From: Aliiruegeria lutimaris
GTDB lineage: Bacteria; Pseudomonadota; Alphaproteobacteria; Rhodobacterales; Rhodobacteraceae
Direction of reading: 5' to 3'
Assembly: GCF_900099935.1 (NCBI RefSeq)
Contig: NZ_FNEK01000055.1
Coordinates: 1 to 34,693, forward strand
DNA: 34,693 bases
Each line of letters starts with the position of its first letter. The first letter of the stretch is position 1. Shown here in pieces: positions 1 to 7,690 of this stretch. The notes beneath the pieces are model-generated. The model was not told where the DNA came from, ran no database searches, and saw only the letters and a program-made list of their open reading frames with translations. Position numbers and translations under genes: made by a program.

Positions 1-1
1 C

Positions 2-244
2 CTGCCGGACCGCATTCGCGCCCACGCGATGATCTGCTTCCTGGCACTCATCCTCTACCGCGTCATGCGCATGCGCCTGAAAGCCAAAGGGCAATCCGCC
101 AGTCCCCGAACCGCCCTAGACCTGCTTGCGAGGATCCAGCGGCACACCACGCACATCGGAACCAAAACCTTCACCGGAACCTCAAGGAGCCAGCCCGAAC
201 AGCTCAATCTTTTCGAAGCACTCAACATCCCAAAACCCGCCTGA
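2..244 (+). CDS. Transposase C-terminal fragment, IS1634/IS4-like (cut by window edge)
   Basis: The reading frame is already open at base 2 and ends at 242-244, so only the last 80 residues are present. It begins LPDRIRAHAMICFLALILYR and continues with VMRMRLKAK. This run resembles the conserved C-terminal block of IS1634-type (IS4 superfamily) DDE transposases, where an R-x-R-A-H sequence precedes a hydrophobic helix. The tail ends in QLNLFEALNIPKPA, again like the family. The catalytic residues lie outside the window, so activity cannot be judged. No terminal inverted repeat was recognised downstream. Confidence 0.8.
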   Translation: MPDRIRAHAMICFLALILYRVMRMRLKAKGQSASPRTALDLLARIQRHTTHIGTKTFTGTSRSQPEQLNLFEALNIPKPA

Positions 245-524
245 AAGACGCCTGTTGTGGCAATTCCCGCCAGCTCACGTAAACGATATCAATTGCTTAT
301 CAGCTTTACTGTCGAACTTGAGAAGCCCGCACCCCCGGAGACAGGACCAACGGGATCCGTCCAAGCCATTTGTCAAAGCTGCGCATTTCCCACCCATTGC
401 TGTCCGGCGCCCCCGAAAGATGTGCGGACAAATCTGCCGAGTCTGCGCATTCGGTGACGCTGGGTCGTTGAACATGGCGAAGAGGCGGGTAATCTAGCCG
501 CGTCGGCAGCCAGCGGAGCACCTC
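245..524. other. Intergenic stretch without a recognised gene
   Basis: These 280 bases separate the transposase tail from the DUF4389 gene. Short open frames on both strands have no recognisable domain and no ribosome-binding site. The left part probably includes the end of the insertion sequence. The last bases hold a GGAG ribosome-binding site at about 514-517 for the next gene. Confidence 0.5.
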
Positions 525-824
525 ATGCGGAACGAGAATATCGATGGTCGGATTCATGGCCCCCAGCCGGAACCGGGCGGCAAGGACTCGCTCTTTCTGC
601 GGCTGGTATACATGCTGCTGATCTATTTCATGATCGGAATTGCCAACACCATTCTTGCCGTCGCCACTCTGGTGCAAATTGTGATCATGCTGCTCAACAA
701 GCACGAACCCAACCCGCGGCTGGCCGATTTTGGCACCGATCTCGGCATCTGGATCGCCAAGGCGGCCCGCTACCAGGTCGCCGCGAGCGAGGTGAAACCC
801 TGGCCCTGGACCGAGTTGGACTGA
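525..824 (+). CDS. DUF4389 domain membrane protein
   Basis: This 99-residue protein has a hydrophilic N-terminus (about 1-22), then two hydrophobic stretches at about 26-46 and 46-58 in the segment LVYMLLIYFMIGIANTILAV, and an amphipathic C-terminal half ending WPWTELD. The pattern, including NPRLADFG followed by a helix and a short W-P-W tail, matches small DUF4389 proteins, whose function is unknown. The start at 525 is supported by GGAG seven bases upstream. It is convergent with the XRE-cupin gene, with only 15 bases between the two stops, so the two transcripts may run into each other. A role at the inner membrane is inferred from hydrophobicity only. Confidence 0.75.
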   Translation: MRNENIDGRIHGPQPEPGGKDSLFLRLVYMLLIYFMIGIANTILAVATLVQIVIMLLNKHEPNPRLADFGTDLGIWIAKAARYQVAASEVKPWPWTELD

Positions 825-839
825 GCCCCGCGCCGAGGG

Positions 840-1430
840 CTACCCGGGCCGGGCAGGGGTCGTGACCACGAGCGCCTGGCAGGATTTCTCGCTCGTGCAA
901 CGATAGGCATGGTCGTGATCGGCGTCGAAGGTGAGCGCATCGCCTTCTTCCAGCTTTACTTGCTTTCCGTGAATGCTCAGTTCCAGCACGCCCGATATCA
1001 CGTGGATCAACTCCATTCCCGGATGCCGATGCGGGCGGGACGCTTTGCGACGTGGCAGGAACTCTGACAGGAAAGCCTCCATGGGACGTTCGGAAACCGG
1101 GTAGTCGAGGCTCTCGAACAGGTAGGTGGGCGCGGCATTCGGATCGTCAGGCAGGCGCAGGCGGTCCTTGCGGCGGGTGACTTCAAGAATGGGAGTCTCC
1201 GGCGCGGTAAAGAAGTGCTCCAGCCCGACCCCAAACACGAGAGAAACGCGCAGCAAGGTCGGCAATGTCGGAAATATCTGCCCGCGCTCGATCTTGGACA
1301 GCATGCCTGCGGACAGGCCAGTATGCTCGCCCAATTGAGCGAGCCCCAGTCCCTTTTCAGATCTCAGGCTGCGCAACTTCTCTCCGATTCGATAGGTTTC
1401 CAGTTCGTTGGACAGGGTTTCGGACAGCAT
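840..1430 (-). CDS. XRE-family regulator with C-terminal cupin domain
   Basis: This 196-residue cytoplasmic transcription factor has an N-terminal helix-turn-helix at about residues 14-70, with AQLGEHTGLSAGMLSKIERG as the recognition region. A cupin_2 domain at about 115-192 carries a metal/ligand motif PHRHPGMELIHV and a second block FDADHDHAY. In this family (PuuR/SutR-like) the cupin senses a small ligand or metal and the HTH represses a nearby pathway. The frame is open upstream for 47 more codons, but the start at 1430 is preferred because a GAGAGG ribosome-binding site precedes it and the upstream residues are cysteine-rich and unlike the family. It is transcribed divergently from the fasciclin gene across 1431-1592, so that gene and itself are the likely targets. 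The ligand is unknown. Confidence 0.9.
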   Translation of the reverse strand: MLSETLSNELETYRIGEKLRSLRSEKGLGLAQLGEHTGLSAGMLSKIERGQIFPTLPTLLRVSLVFGVGLEHFFTAPETPILEVTRRKDRLRLPDDPNAAPTYLFESLDYPVSERPMEAFLSEFLPRRKASRPHRHPGMELIHVISGVLELSIHGKQVKLEEGDALTFDADHDHAYRCTSEKSCQALVVTTPARPG

Positions 1431-1592
1431 CGGGCCTCTCGTTTTTCTCGTCGTGAAATTTACTGACGACAATTTTCCTCTGGGGAGAAAGATTGCCTTA
1501 CATTCCCTATTTTCATTGCAGGAAAAAATTTTGCAACAGAATAAATATCCAGTTGCCAAGAAGACGATCAATCAGAATAGGAGAGTAAACGT

Positions 1593-2087
1593 ATGAAAAA
1601 CTTTGTTCAGGGCCTTCGTGGTATGTCGCTCGCACTCGGCGTCACCCTTGCTGCAGGCGCCGGTCATGCCGGACAAAGCGATATCGTTGATACCGCTGTA
1701 GGGGCAGGCTCCTTCAATACGCTCGCTGCGGCCCTTCAGGCGGCAGGCTTGGTCGATACGCTGAAGGGGCACGGTCCGTTTACCGTATTTGCACCCACCG
1801 ATGCAGCCTTCGCGGCTCTGCCCGATGGCACGGTCGAGATGCTGCTGAAGCCGGAAAACCGCGATCAGCTCGTTGCAGTCCTGACCTACCATGTCGTCGC
1901 GGACGAGGTGACCTCTGACGAGTTGGTAGGGCAGACCGTGTCCGCCAGGACGGTCAACGGTGCCAAGCTGATTATCGATGGCCGTAAAGGTGTGATGGTC
2001 AACGACGCGACCGTGGATCAGGCCGATATCATGGCGTCGAACGGCGTCATTCATGTCGTCGACAAGGTGATCCTGCCCGAGGGCTGA
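1593..2087 (+). CDS. Secreted fasciclin (FAS1/BigH3) domain protein
   Basis: This 164-residue protein has a Sec signal peptide: basic start [10 protein letters not shown], a hydrophobic core, and a likely cleavage after GHA at residue 26. One FAS1 domain fills the rest. The diagnostic blocks are [34 protein letters not shown], the [10 protein letters not shown] strand, and the C-terminal [16 protein letters not shown]1 domains mediate adhesion or surface association; in bacteria the exact role is usually unknown. The start is supported by AGGAGAG at 1579-1585. The rpoH-type gene follows 126 bases downstream on the same strand, and the XRE-cupin regulator diverges upstream. Together this suggests a stress-linked envelope protein, which is inference. 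Confidence 0.93.
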   Translation: MKNFVQGLRGMSLALGVTLAAGAGHAGQSDIVDTAVGAGSFNTLAAALQAAGLVDTLKGHGPFTVFAPTDAAFAALPDGTVEMLLKPENRDQLVAVLTYHVVADEVTSDELVGQTVSARTVNGAKLIIDGRKGVMVNDATVDQADIMASNGVIHVVDKVILPEG

Positions 2088-2127
2088 GGCCAGCGGGTCG
2101 TGCCGAAAGGCATTCTCCAGACGAGAT

Positions 2128-2156
2128 CGGGCGAAGGTCAATGTTGTCTTCGCCCG
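2128..2156 (+). terminator. Hairpin between fasciclin gene and rpoH-type gene
   Basis: CGGGCGAAG (2128-2136) is the exact reverse complement of CTTCGCCCG (2148-2156), giving a 9-bp GC-rich stem with an 11-base loop. No T-run follows, so it may be a weak or Rho-assisted terminator, or a barrier that lowers readthrough into the sigma factor gene. Confidence 0.5.
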
Positions 2157-2213
2157 TCACAACCAGCGGCGCTCGCGCGCGAACTTCCAGCACCAGAGAT
2201 TACAGGAGGCACC

Positions 2214-3092
2214 ATGCCGGGGAAGGACACTACGCCTGACACACTCACCAAGGTCGCCATGCGCTCGGAATATCTCGACCGCGAGACCGAACATGAACTG
2301 GCTATAGCATGGCGGGACCGGCGGGATGAAAAGGCCCTTCACCGGCTCGTATCGGCGCACATGCGGCTGGCGATTTCCATGGCCAGCAAGTTCAGCCGTT
2401 ATGGCGGCTCGCGCAACGACCTGATCCAGGAAGCGAACCTGGGGCTGCTTAAGGCGGCGGACAAGTTCGATCCGGAACGCGGCGTGCGATTTTCCACGTA
2501 TGCGGTCTGGTGGATCAAGGCGTCGATTCAGGACTACGTGATGCGGGACTGGTCGCTGGTGCGGACTGGATCCACCACCTCGCAAAAGGCGCTGTTCTTC
2601 AACCTTCGGCGCGTGCAGCGGCAACTCGAGCTTGCTCAGGCCGAGAGCGGCGAGCGGCTGGACGGACATCAGCTCCGCGAACGGATCGCGGCTGAAATCG
2701 GTGTGTCCGTGCAGGATGTCGAGATGATGCATGGCCGTCTGGCGGGGCAGGACCTGTCGCTCAACCGTCCGCAGGGTTCGGACGAGGAGGGGCGCGAGTG
2801 GCTCGACGTTCTCGAAGATCCTTCGGCGCAACACTCCGAACATGTGGAGCAGCGCCACGATACCGAGCGTTTGCGGCAGTGGCTGCTGGCGGCGATGAAC
2901 GACCTGACCGAGCGGGAGCGTTTCATCGTGCGGGAGCGCAAATTGTCCTCGCCCCCGCGCACGCTGGCGTCGCTGGGCGAGGAGCTTGGCCTGTCGAAGG
3001 AGCGCATTCGCCAGATCGAGAATGGCGCCTTGGACAGGTTGGGGCAAGTTCTTGAGCGGAAAGCGCCCGAAGCACGAGCGCTGATCGCGTAA
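2214..3092 (+). CDS. rpoH: RNA polymerase sigma factor, RpoH (sigma-32) family
   Basis: This 292-residue group 3 sigma factor directs RNA polymerase to heat-shock or oxidative-stress promoters. Region 2 is at about 42-115, with LVSAHMRLAISMASKFSRYG, the core-binding DLIQEANLGLLKAADKFDPE, and the -10 recognition helix FSTYAVWWIKASIQDYVMRD. The RpoH box, diagnostic for this class, is QKALFFNLRR at 124-133. Region 4 at about 245-275 holds the -35 helix SLGEELGLSKERIRQIE. The start at 2214 is chosen because AGGAGG lies six bases upstream; the frame is open for 38 codons further. Many Rhodobacterales carry two RpoH proteins, and the long region 3 linker and missing classical N-terminus suggest the RpoH2 type (singlet-oxygen response), which is inference. 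A sigma-32-like promoter at groESL in this window is a possible target. It converges on uxuB with a 7-base gap and no terminator between. Confidence 0.93.
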   Translation: MPGKDTTPDTLTKVAMRSEYLDRETEHELAIAWRDRRDEKALHRLVSAHMRLAISMASKFSRYGGSRNDLIQEANLGLLKAADKFDPERGVRFSTYAVWWIKASIQDYVMRDWSLVRTGSTTSQKALFFNLRRVQRQLELAQAESGERLDGHQLRERIAAEIGVSVQDVEMMHGRLAGQDLSLNRPQGSDEEGREWLDVLEDPSAQHSEHVEQRHDTERLRQWLLAAMNDLTERERFIVRERKLSSPPRTLASLGEELGLSKERIRQIENGALDRLGQVLERKAPEARALIA

Positions 3093-3099
3093 CGCAACT

Positions 3100-4575
3100 T
3101 CAGGCTTCTGCTGTTTCAGCCTCGCTCCGAATGGCGGCAACGTCGCCATTCTGGAGAAAGCCGGCCAGGATCTCCGTGACCGCTGCTTTCCAGCCTGGGA
3201 TCGCTAGAAGCGCATCAGGAAACAGGCCCGGCAGCTCGCATAGCGCCTCGACAATACCGACATCATCGGTGAGGCCTTCGAGCCGAGACGAGATTTCCCC
3301 TTCCATGGGGTCCCGGAGCGCATAGGTTGTGCCGTCATCCTTGCGCCCCAGGCAGTATCGCATCCAGGCCGCCGTTGCGAAAGCGAAGGGCCGCAGCGAT
3401 TGGCCTTCCGCGTGGGCATCCAGCGCCGGACGCAAGATGCGCTGCGGCAGTTTCTGCGTGCCATCCATGGCGATCTGATATGTCTCGTGCGCAATTTCCA
3501 GGTTCGTGAAACGCGCGCAAAGCTCTTCCGCATAGGTCGAGAAGTCGATCCCCGGCAACGGTGTCAGCGTTGCTGCGGCCGCCGCGAGATGACGCTTGAT
3601 CAGGCGGCGCATGGCCGGGTCGGCCATCGTGTCGCGCACGTAGCGGTGCCCTGAAAGGAACCCCGCATAAGCGAGCATGGAGTGGGTGCCGTTGAGCATA
3701 CGCAGCTTCATATGCTCGTAGGGTGCAACATCCTCCACGAAGATCGCGCCGGCCACGTCCCAATCCGGGCGCCCCGAGGGGAAACGATCCTCGATCACCC
3801 ATTGCGTGAAGGGCTCGGTCTCGATGGCGGCGGCGTCGGCAAACCCGGTGAGCGCGGTCGCGTCCGCGAGGGTGCGGTCGGTGCGGGCAGGGGTGATCCG
3901 GTCGACCATCGTCGAGGGGAATGCCACGGATTGAGCGATCCAGTCCGCGAGATCCGGGTCCCGACGTTTGGCGAAATCCACGACGCCCGCCTGCAGAAAG
4001 GCGCCGTTTTCCGGAAGGTTGTCACAGCAAAGAACCGTGAAGGGGGCAATGCCCGCGGCGCGCCGCAGCTCCAGCGCGCGAACGATCAGTCCGAGCACGC
4101 CACCGGGGGCGATCGGGTTCGCGAGATCTTCGGCGACAGCCGGGAAAGACGGGTCTGCTCCGCCGGTAGCACGGTCGATGCCGTAGCCCTTTTCCGTCAC
4201 CGTGAGGCTGACGATCCGCGTGGCGGGATCGGCCATTGCCTCAAGGATCTCGGCGCGCTGGTTGGCGCCGGACAGCGCACCGGAGAGCGCTCCGATCACA
4301 CGAGCGTTCGTGCCTGCCGGGCCGCGTTCGATCAGTGTATACAGCCCGTCCTGCGGTTCCAGTTCCTCGACTGGCGCGGTGGAGCGCAGGCTCACGCCGA
4401 CAATTCTCCAATCCCCACCCGAGGCCGCGAGCGCGGCGTCGGTATAGGCGGCCAGATGGGCGCGAAGAAAGGCACCCAGTCCGAGATGCACGATCCCTGT
4501 TCCGTGCTCGGCGGGCGTGTAGCCGGGGGCCTTGACCTTGTCCGACAGGGTGCGCGAAGCGTTCAGGCGATCCAT
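3100..4575 (-). CDS. uxuB: D-fructuronate reductase (D-mannonate oxidoreductase), UxuB-like
   Basis: This 491-residue member of the polyol-specific long-chain dehydrogenase/reductase (mannitol dehydrogenase) family interconverts D-fructuronate and D-mannonate with NAD(H). The N-terminal Rossmann domain includes GIVHLGLGAFLRAH (about 27-40) and VTEKGYGID. The C-terminal domain carries the family catalytic set K290, N295 and H298 in KLRMLNGTHS. CCDNLPENG at 183-191 is also typical of the family. Mannitol or altronate dehydrogenase activity cannot be excluded from sequence, but the adjacent uxuA makes fructuronate reductase the best call. Its ATG overlaps the uxuA stop in a TGATG arrangement, which implies translational coupling, so it is the second gene of a uxuA-uxuB operon. 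Confidence 0.92.
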   Translation of the reverse strand: MDRLNASRTLSDKVKAPGYTPAEHGTGIVHLGLGAFLRAHLAAYTDAALAASGGDWRIVGVSLRSTAPVEELEPQDGLYTLIERGPAGTNARVIGALSGALSGANQRAEILEAMADPATRIVSLTVTEKGYGIDRATGGADPSFPAVAEDLANPIAPGGVLGLIVRALELRRAAGIAPFTVLCCDNLPENGAFLQAGVVDFAKRRDPDLADWIAQSVAFPSTMVDRITPARTDRTLADATALTGFADAAAIETEPFTQWVIEDRFPSGRPDWDVAGAIFVEDVAPYEHMKLRMLNGTHSMLAYAGFLSGHRYVRDTMADPAMRRLIKRHLAAAAATLTPLPGIDFSTYAEELCARFTNLEIAHETYQIAMDGTQKLPQRILRPALDAHAEGQSLRPFAFATAAWMRYCLGRKDDGTTYALRDPMEGEISSRLEGLTDDVGIVEALCELPGLFPDALLAIPGWKAAVTEILAGFLQNGDVAAIRSEAETAEA

Positions 4576-5786
4576 CAGGCGGCCTTTGTTCCATGAGAGA
4601 CGGCGGCGATGACGCCGCGCAGTTCGGCCAGCCCCTTGAGCCGCCCGATCGAGGGGTAACCCGGCTGCGCCTGCCGTTTCAGGTCATCGAGGATGTCCTG
4701 GCCATGATCCGGGCGGAAGGGAATGTTGAAATCTTTTCGTCCGGCCGCTTTCCGGCGGGCTTCCTCGGCCAGGGCCGCCTTGATCAGCGCGACCATGTCG
4801 GTGTCTCCGCCGAGATGCTCTGCCTCGTGGAAGTCGCCGCGAATTTCGTTCGTTTCGCGCTTCACGTTGCGCAGATGCAGGAAATGCACACGGTCGCCGA
4901 GTCGTTCCATCATGCCCGGAAGATCGTTGTCGGGGCGCGCGCCGAGCGAGCCCGAGCACAGCGTGATGCCGTTGGCCGGCAAGTCCACCGCATTGATGAG
5001 CCATGTGTAATTGGCCTCGGTCGACATGATCCTCGGCAGGCCCAGAAGCGGGGTCGGCGGATCGTCTGGGTGGCAGCAGAGCCGCAGTCCGAGTTCCTGG
5101 GCCAGCGGGGCGACCTCTTCGAGGAAGGCCGCCATGTGCTGGCGCAGACGGTCCGCGTCGATCGCGCCATATTCGGCCAGGTGCGTCTTGACGTCATCGA
5201 GGGTGAAATTCTCCGCCGCCCCCGGCAGGCCGAAGACCACGTTGCGGGCAAGCCTGTCCTTCGCCGCGTCGTCCATCCGGGCGAAACGCTCGGCCGCCGT
5301 GGCGCGCAGTTCTTCCGGATATTCCTCTTCCGCGCCCGCACGTTGCAGGATGTGCAGGTCGAAAGCGACGAAATCGGCGAGATCGAACCGCATGCAGGTC
5401 GCGCCGCTCGGCAGCCGCCAGGCGAGATCCGTCCGTGTCCAGTCCAGAACGGGCATGAAGTTGTAGCAGATCGTCTCGATCCCGGCATCCGCGAGGTTGC
5501 GCATACTCTCGCGATAGCTCTCCAGATGGCTGCGCCAGTTCCCGCGCTGCTTCTTGATGTCTTCCGAAACCGGCAGGCTCTCCACGACATCCCAGGTCAG
5601 GGTCGATGGTGTGCCATCCGACATCGTGGCGATCTGCTGCTTGCGAAGCGCGATCTCTTCGGGGCTCCACACCGCTCCGGTCGGAACGTGATGCAGCGCC
5701 GAAACGATCCCTTCGACGCCCGCTTGCCGGGTGTCGTCGATCGACACGAGGTCTTTGGGGCCGAACCAACGCCATGTCTGTCTCAT
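4575..5786 (-). CDS. uxuA: D-mannonate dehydratase
   Basis: This 403-residue TIM-barrel enzyme dehydrates D-mannonate to 2-keto-3-deoxy-D-gluconate and normally depends on Mn or Fe. It aligns over its whole length with E. coli UxuA as remembered. It opens with QTWRWFGPKDLVSI, then VSALHHVPTGAVWS and YNFMPVLDWTRTDL. Metal and substrate motifs are CCHPDDPP (about 237-244), CSGSLGARPDND (about 276-287) and the C-terminal RPDHGQDILDDLK. A long form with an extra segment after YNFMPVLDWTRTDL is usual for this family. The ATG at 5786 follows CGGAGATGAACG, a good ribosome-binding site. A well-spaced promoter lies at 5836-5864. It is divergent from the GntR regulator gene, which very probably controls it. 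Confidence 0.96.
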   Translation of the reverse strand: MRQTWRWFGPKDLVSIDDTRQAGVEGIVSALHHVPTGAVWSPEEIALRKQQIATMSDGTPSTLTWDVVESLPVSEDIKKQRGNWRSHLESYRESMRNLADAGIETICYNFMPVLDWTRTDLAWRLPSGATCMRFDLADFVAFDLHILQRAGAEEEYPEELRATAAERFARMDDAAKDRLARNVVFGLPGAAENFTLDDVKTHLAEYGAIDADRLRQHMAAFLEEVAPLAQELGLRLCCHPDDPPTPLLGLPRIMSTEANYTWLINAVDLPANGITLCSGSLGARPDNDLPGMMERLGDRVHFLHLRNVKRETNEIRGDFHEAEHLGGDTDMVALIKAALAEEARRKAAGRKDFNIPFRPDHGQDILDDLKRQAQPGYPSIGRLKGLAELRGVIAAVSHGTKAA

Positions 5787-5835
5787 CGTTCATCTCCGAA
5801 TTGGTGAGGGGCCGCGAGTCTGTCGCTTGCGCGAG

Positions 5836-5864
5836 ACAATAGCCTTTATGAAAAATGTTGACAA
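5836..5864 (-). promoter_or_regulatory. Predicted sigma-70-type promoter of uxuAB
   Basis: On the minus strand a -35 hexamer TTGTCA (5859-5864, five of six consensus bases) is separated by exactly 17 bases from a -10 hexamer TATTGT (5836-5841, four of six). Transcription would start near 5829, leaving about 43 bases of leader before the uxuA ATG. The TTGACA read on the plus strand in the same place would leave almost no leader for the GntR gene, so the minus-strand promoter is preferred. Confidence 0.6.
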
Positions 5865-5878
5865 GTATGGTAGTATGG
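5864..5878. promoter_or_regulatory. AGTATGG direct repeat, candidate GntR operator
   Basis: AGTATGG occurs twice, at 5864-5870 and 5872-5878, one base apart, just upstream of the uxuA -35 element and immediately before the GntR leader. FadR-type GntR proteins usually bind a short palindrome of the TGGTATACCA kind; these repeats contain TATGGTA but not a full palindrome. The position between two divergent genes is right for an operator, but the motif match is only partial. Confidence 0.35.
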
Positions 5879-5903
5879 GATTTATCCGGCGGGAGGAGTC
5901 GCT

Positions 5904-6638
5904 ATGCACGAAGGGAGGGTGGCTGTGACCTACGATCCGTCTCGCCCCATTGGCCCCCAGTTGCGTGAAACCCTGCGCCAGCAGATCGTGCAGAACGACC
6001 TGCCGCCCGGCGCGCGAATCTCGGAAGCAGAAATCGCCAAGAAGTTCGGAATAAGCCGACAGCCCGTGCGGGAGGCTTTCATCAAGCTTGCCGAGGAAGG
6101 GTTGGTCGAGATCCGGCCGCAGCGCGGAACGGTCGTTCGCAGGATCGATCCGGACGAGGTGCTGGATGCCCGTTTCGTCCGCGAGGCCGTCGAGGCCGAT
6201 ATCGTTCGCATGCTGGCCGAAAAGAGCGACAGCGACGTTGTCGCGGAGCTGCGCCGCCAGGTGATCGAACAACGCAAGGCGGCCGAGACCTCTGCGAAGG
6301 ACTTTATCCTGGCGGACGAACTGTTCCACAGGACGCTGGCCGTAGGTGCCGGCAAGGAAAGTGTCTGGGATATCATTCAGGGGCTGAAGGCCCAGATGGA
6401 TCGCGTGCGCTTTCTCAGCTTCGATCTCTACCAGTACGACCAGCTTATCGCTCAGCACGAAATGATAATCGACAGTGTCGAGCAGGGCGACGCACGTGGC
6501 GCCGAAGACGCAACACGTCGCCATCTCCGGGCGGTTCTCGATGACCTGCCCTCTATCATGCGTGCCAATCCCGAAGTGTTTACCCCACTGACGGAAGGCA
6601 CACACGAAACGCGTTCAATCCAGAGGAGGAATCCATGA
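5904..6638 (+). CDS. GntR-family (FadR subfamily, FCD domain) regulator of the uronate module
   Basis: This 244-residue cytoplasmic repressor has a winged HTH at about residues 18-80, with ISEAEIAKKFGISRQPVREA and the wing GLVEIRPQRGTVVRRI. It is followed by an all-helical FCD ligand domain at about 88-220. Likely metal/ligand residues are the D and H of LADELFHRTL and the later histidines in IAQHEMI and TRRHLRAV. FCD regulators commonly respond to acid sugars or their breakdown products. A strong ribosome-binding site GGAGGAG sits at 5892-5898. Its stop overlaps the start of the TRAP binding-protein gene by four bases (ATGA), so regulator and transporter are coupled in one transcript. The probable target is the divergent uxuAB promoter and its own operon; the inducer is likely fructuronate, mannonate or a related acid (inferred from context). 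Confidence 0.93.
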   Translation: MHEGRVAVTYDPSRPIGPQLRETLRQQIVQNDLPPGARISEAEIAKKFGISRQPVREAFIKLAEEGLVEIRPQRGTVVRRIDPDEVLDARFVREAVEADIVRMLAEKSDSDVVAELRRQVIEQRKAAETSAKDFILADELFHRTLAVGAGKESVWDIIQGLKAQMDRVRFLSFDLYQYDQLIAQHEMIIDSVEQGDARGAEDATRRHLRAVLDDLPSIMRANPEVFTPLTEGTHETRSIQRRNP

Positions 6639-7612
6639 TCACCAAACGCACCCTCGGCAGCCTGCTTACCGCAGGTATTGTAGCCACCTTGATGTCCGGA
6701 ACGGCGATGGCCGCGGACATGACGCTCAAGCTTGGCCACCTTGCCAACGAGGAAAACCCCTGGCACCTGGCCGCCGTGAAATTCGGTGAAGAGCTTTCCG
6801 CTCTGACCGATGGCCGTATCGAGGTCCAGGTCTTCCCCAACGAGTCGCTCGGCAAGGAAATCGACCTGATCAACGGCATGCAACTCGGCACCGTCGACAT
6901 GACGATCTCGGGTGAGAGCCTGCAGAACTGGGCGCCGATGGCCGCGCTTCTCGCCGTGCCCTACGCCTACAAGTCGCTTGAGCACATGGACGAAGTCGCT
7001 TCCGGCGAGATCGGCGACCAGATCAAGGCGCAGATCATTGAAAAGGTTCAGGTTCGCCCCATCGCCTATTTCGCCCGTGGCCCGCGCGACCTGACCTCCA
7101 ACGAGCCCTTCGCGCATCCCGATGACCTGAACGGTCTGAAAATGCGTGTGCCGAACGTGCCGCTCTTCGTGGATGTCTGGTCCGCCCTCGGCGCCCAGCC
7201 GACGCCCATGGCCTTCTCCGAGGTCTTCACTTCGCTGCAAAACGGCACCATCGGCGCGCAGGAGAACCCGCTCGCCCTCATCCGTTCGGCCAACTTCAAC
7301 GAAGTCCAGAAATACGTGAACATGACCGATCACGTGCGCTCCTGGATCTACCTCGTGCTGGCCGAGTCGACCTGGGCCAAGCTGTCCGAAGAAGATCAGG
7401 CCGCGGTCATGCAAGCCGCCGCCACCGCGCAGGCTTACGAGCGCGAGCTCTTCCTCAAGAGCCTTGATGACGACCGCGCCTATCTCGAAGAGAAGGGCAT
7501 GACCTTCGTCGAGGTCGACGGTGCCGCCTACGCCGCCAAGGCCAAGGACGCCGTGCTTGCCAACGTCAATGACGAGATCAAGCCGATCGTCGAATCTCTC
7601 TTCGCGGAATAA
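6635..7612 (+). CDS. dctP: TRAP transporter periplasmic solute-binding protein (DctP family)
   Basis: This 325-residue periplasmic protein captures an organic acid and delivers it to the DctQM membrane complex. A signal peptide covers 1-26 (basic ITKRT, hydrophobic core, cleavage after AMA). Mature-domain hallmarks are LGHLANEENPWHLAAVKFGE at the start, the carboxylate-binding Arg region in LKMRVPNVPLF, and GAQPTPMAFSEVFTSLQNG followed by GAQENPLALI, a near-universal DctP block. The gene begins inside the stop of the GntR gene and is preceded by AGGAGGAA. A stable hairpin follows the stop and may keep its mRNA more abundant than that of the permease genes. The flanking uxuAB and IdnD-like genes point to a six-carbon sugar acid as substrate; the exact ligand cannot be read from sequence. 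Confidence 0.95.
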   Translation: MITKRTLGSLLTAGIVATLMSGTAMAADMTLKLGHLANEENPWHLAAVKFGEELSALTDGRIEVQVFPNESLGKEIDLINGMQLGTVDMTISGESLQNWAPMAALLAVPYAYKSLEHMDEVASGEIGDQIKAQIIEKVQVRPIAYFARGPRDLTSNEPFAHPDDLNGLKMRVPNVPLFVDVWSALGAQPTPMAFSEVFTSLQNGTIGAQENPLALIRSANFNEVQKYVNMTDHVRSWIYLVLAESTWAKLSEEDQAAVMQAAATAQAYERELFLKSLDDDRAYLEEKGMTFVEVDGAAYAAKAKDAVLANVNDEIKPIVESLFAE

Positions 7613-7635
7613 TCCCCTCATTCCCATCAAGCAAA

Positions 7636-7661
7636 GTGCCGGCGCCCTTGGGCGCCGGTGC
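7636..7661 (+). terminator. Intercistronic hairpin between dctP and dctQ
   Basis: CCGGCGCC (7639-7646) pairs perfectly with GGCGCCGG (7651-7658) across a CTTG loop, and the stem extends by a GC and two GU pairs to 7636-7661. There is no T-run. Such hairpins after a binding-protein gene usually protect the upstream mRNA or partly end transcription, giving more binding protein than permease. Confidence 0.7.
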
Positions 7662-7690
7662 TCCCCCTACCTCTCAGGACAAACGAAACC

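Noticed and set aside
5858-5886. TTGACA-17-TTTATC on the plus strand as the gntR promoter
   Set aside because: The transcript would start within the ribosome-binding site, leaving almost no leader, and the -10 match is poor. The same bases fit better as the minus-strand uxuA promoter.
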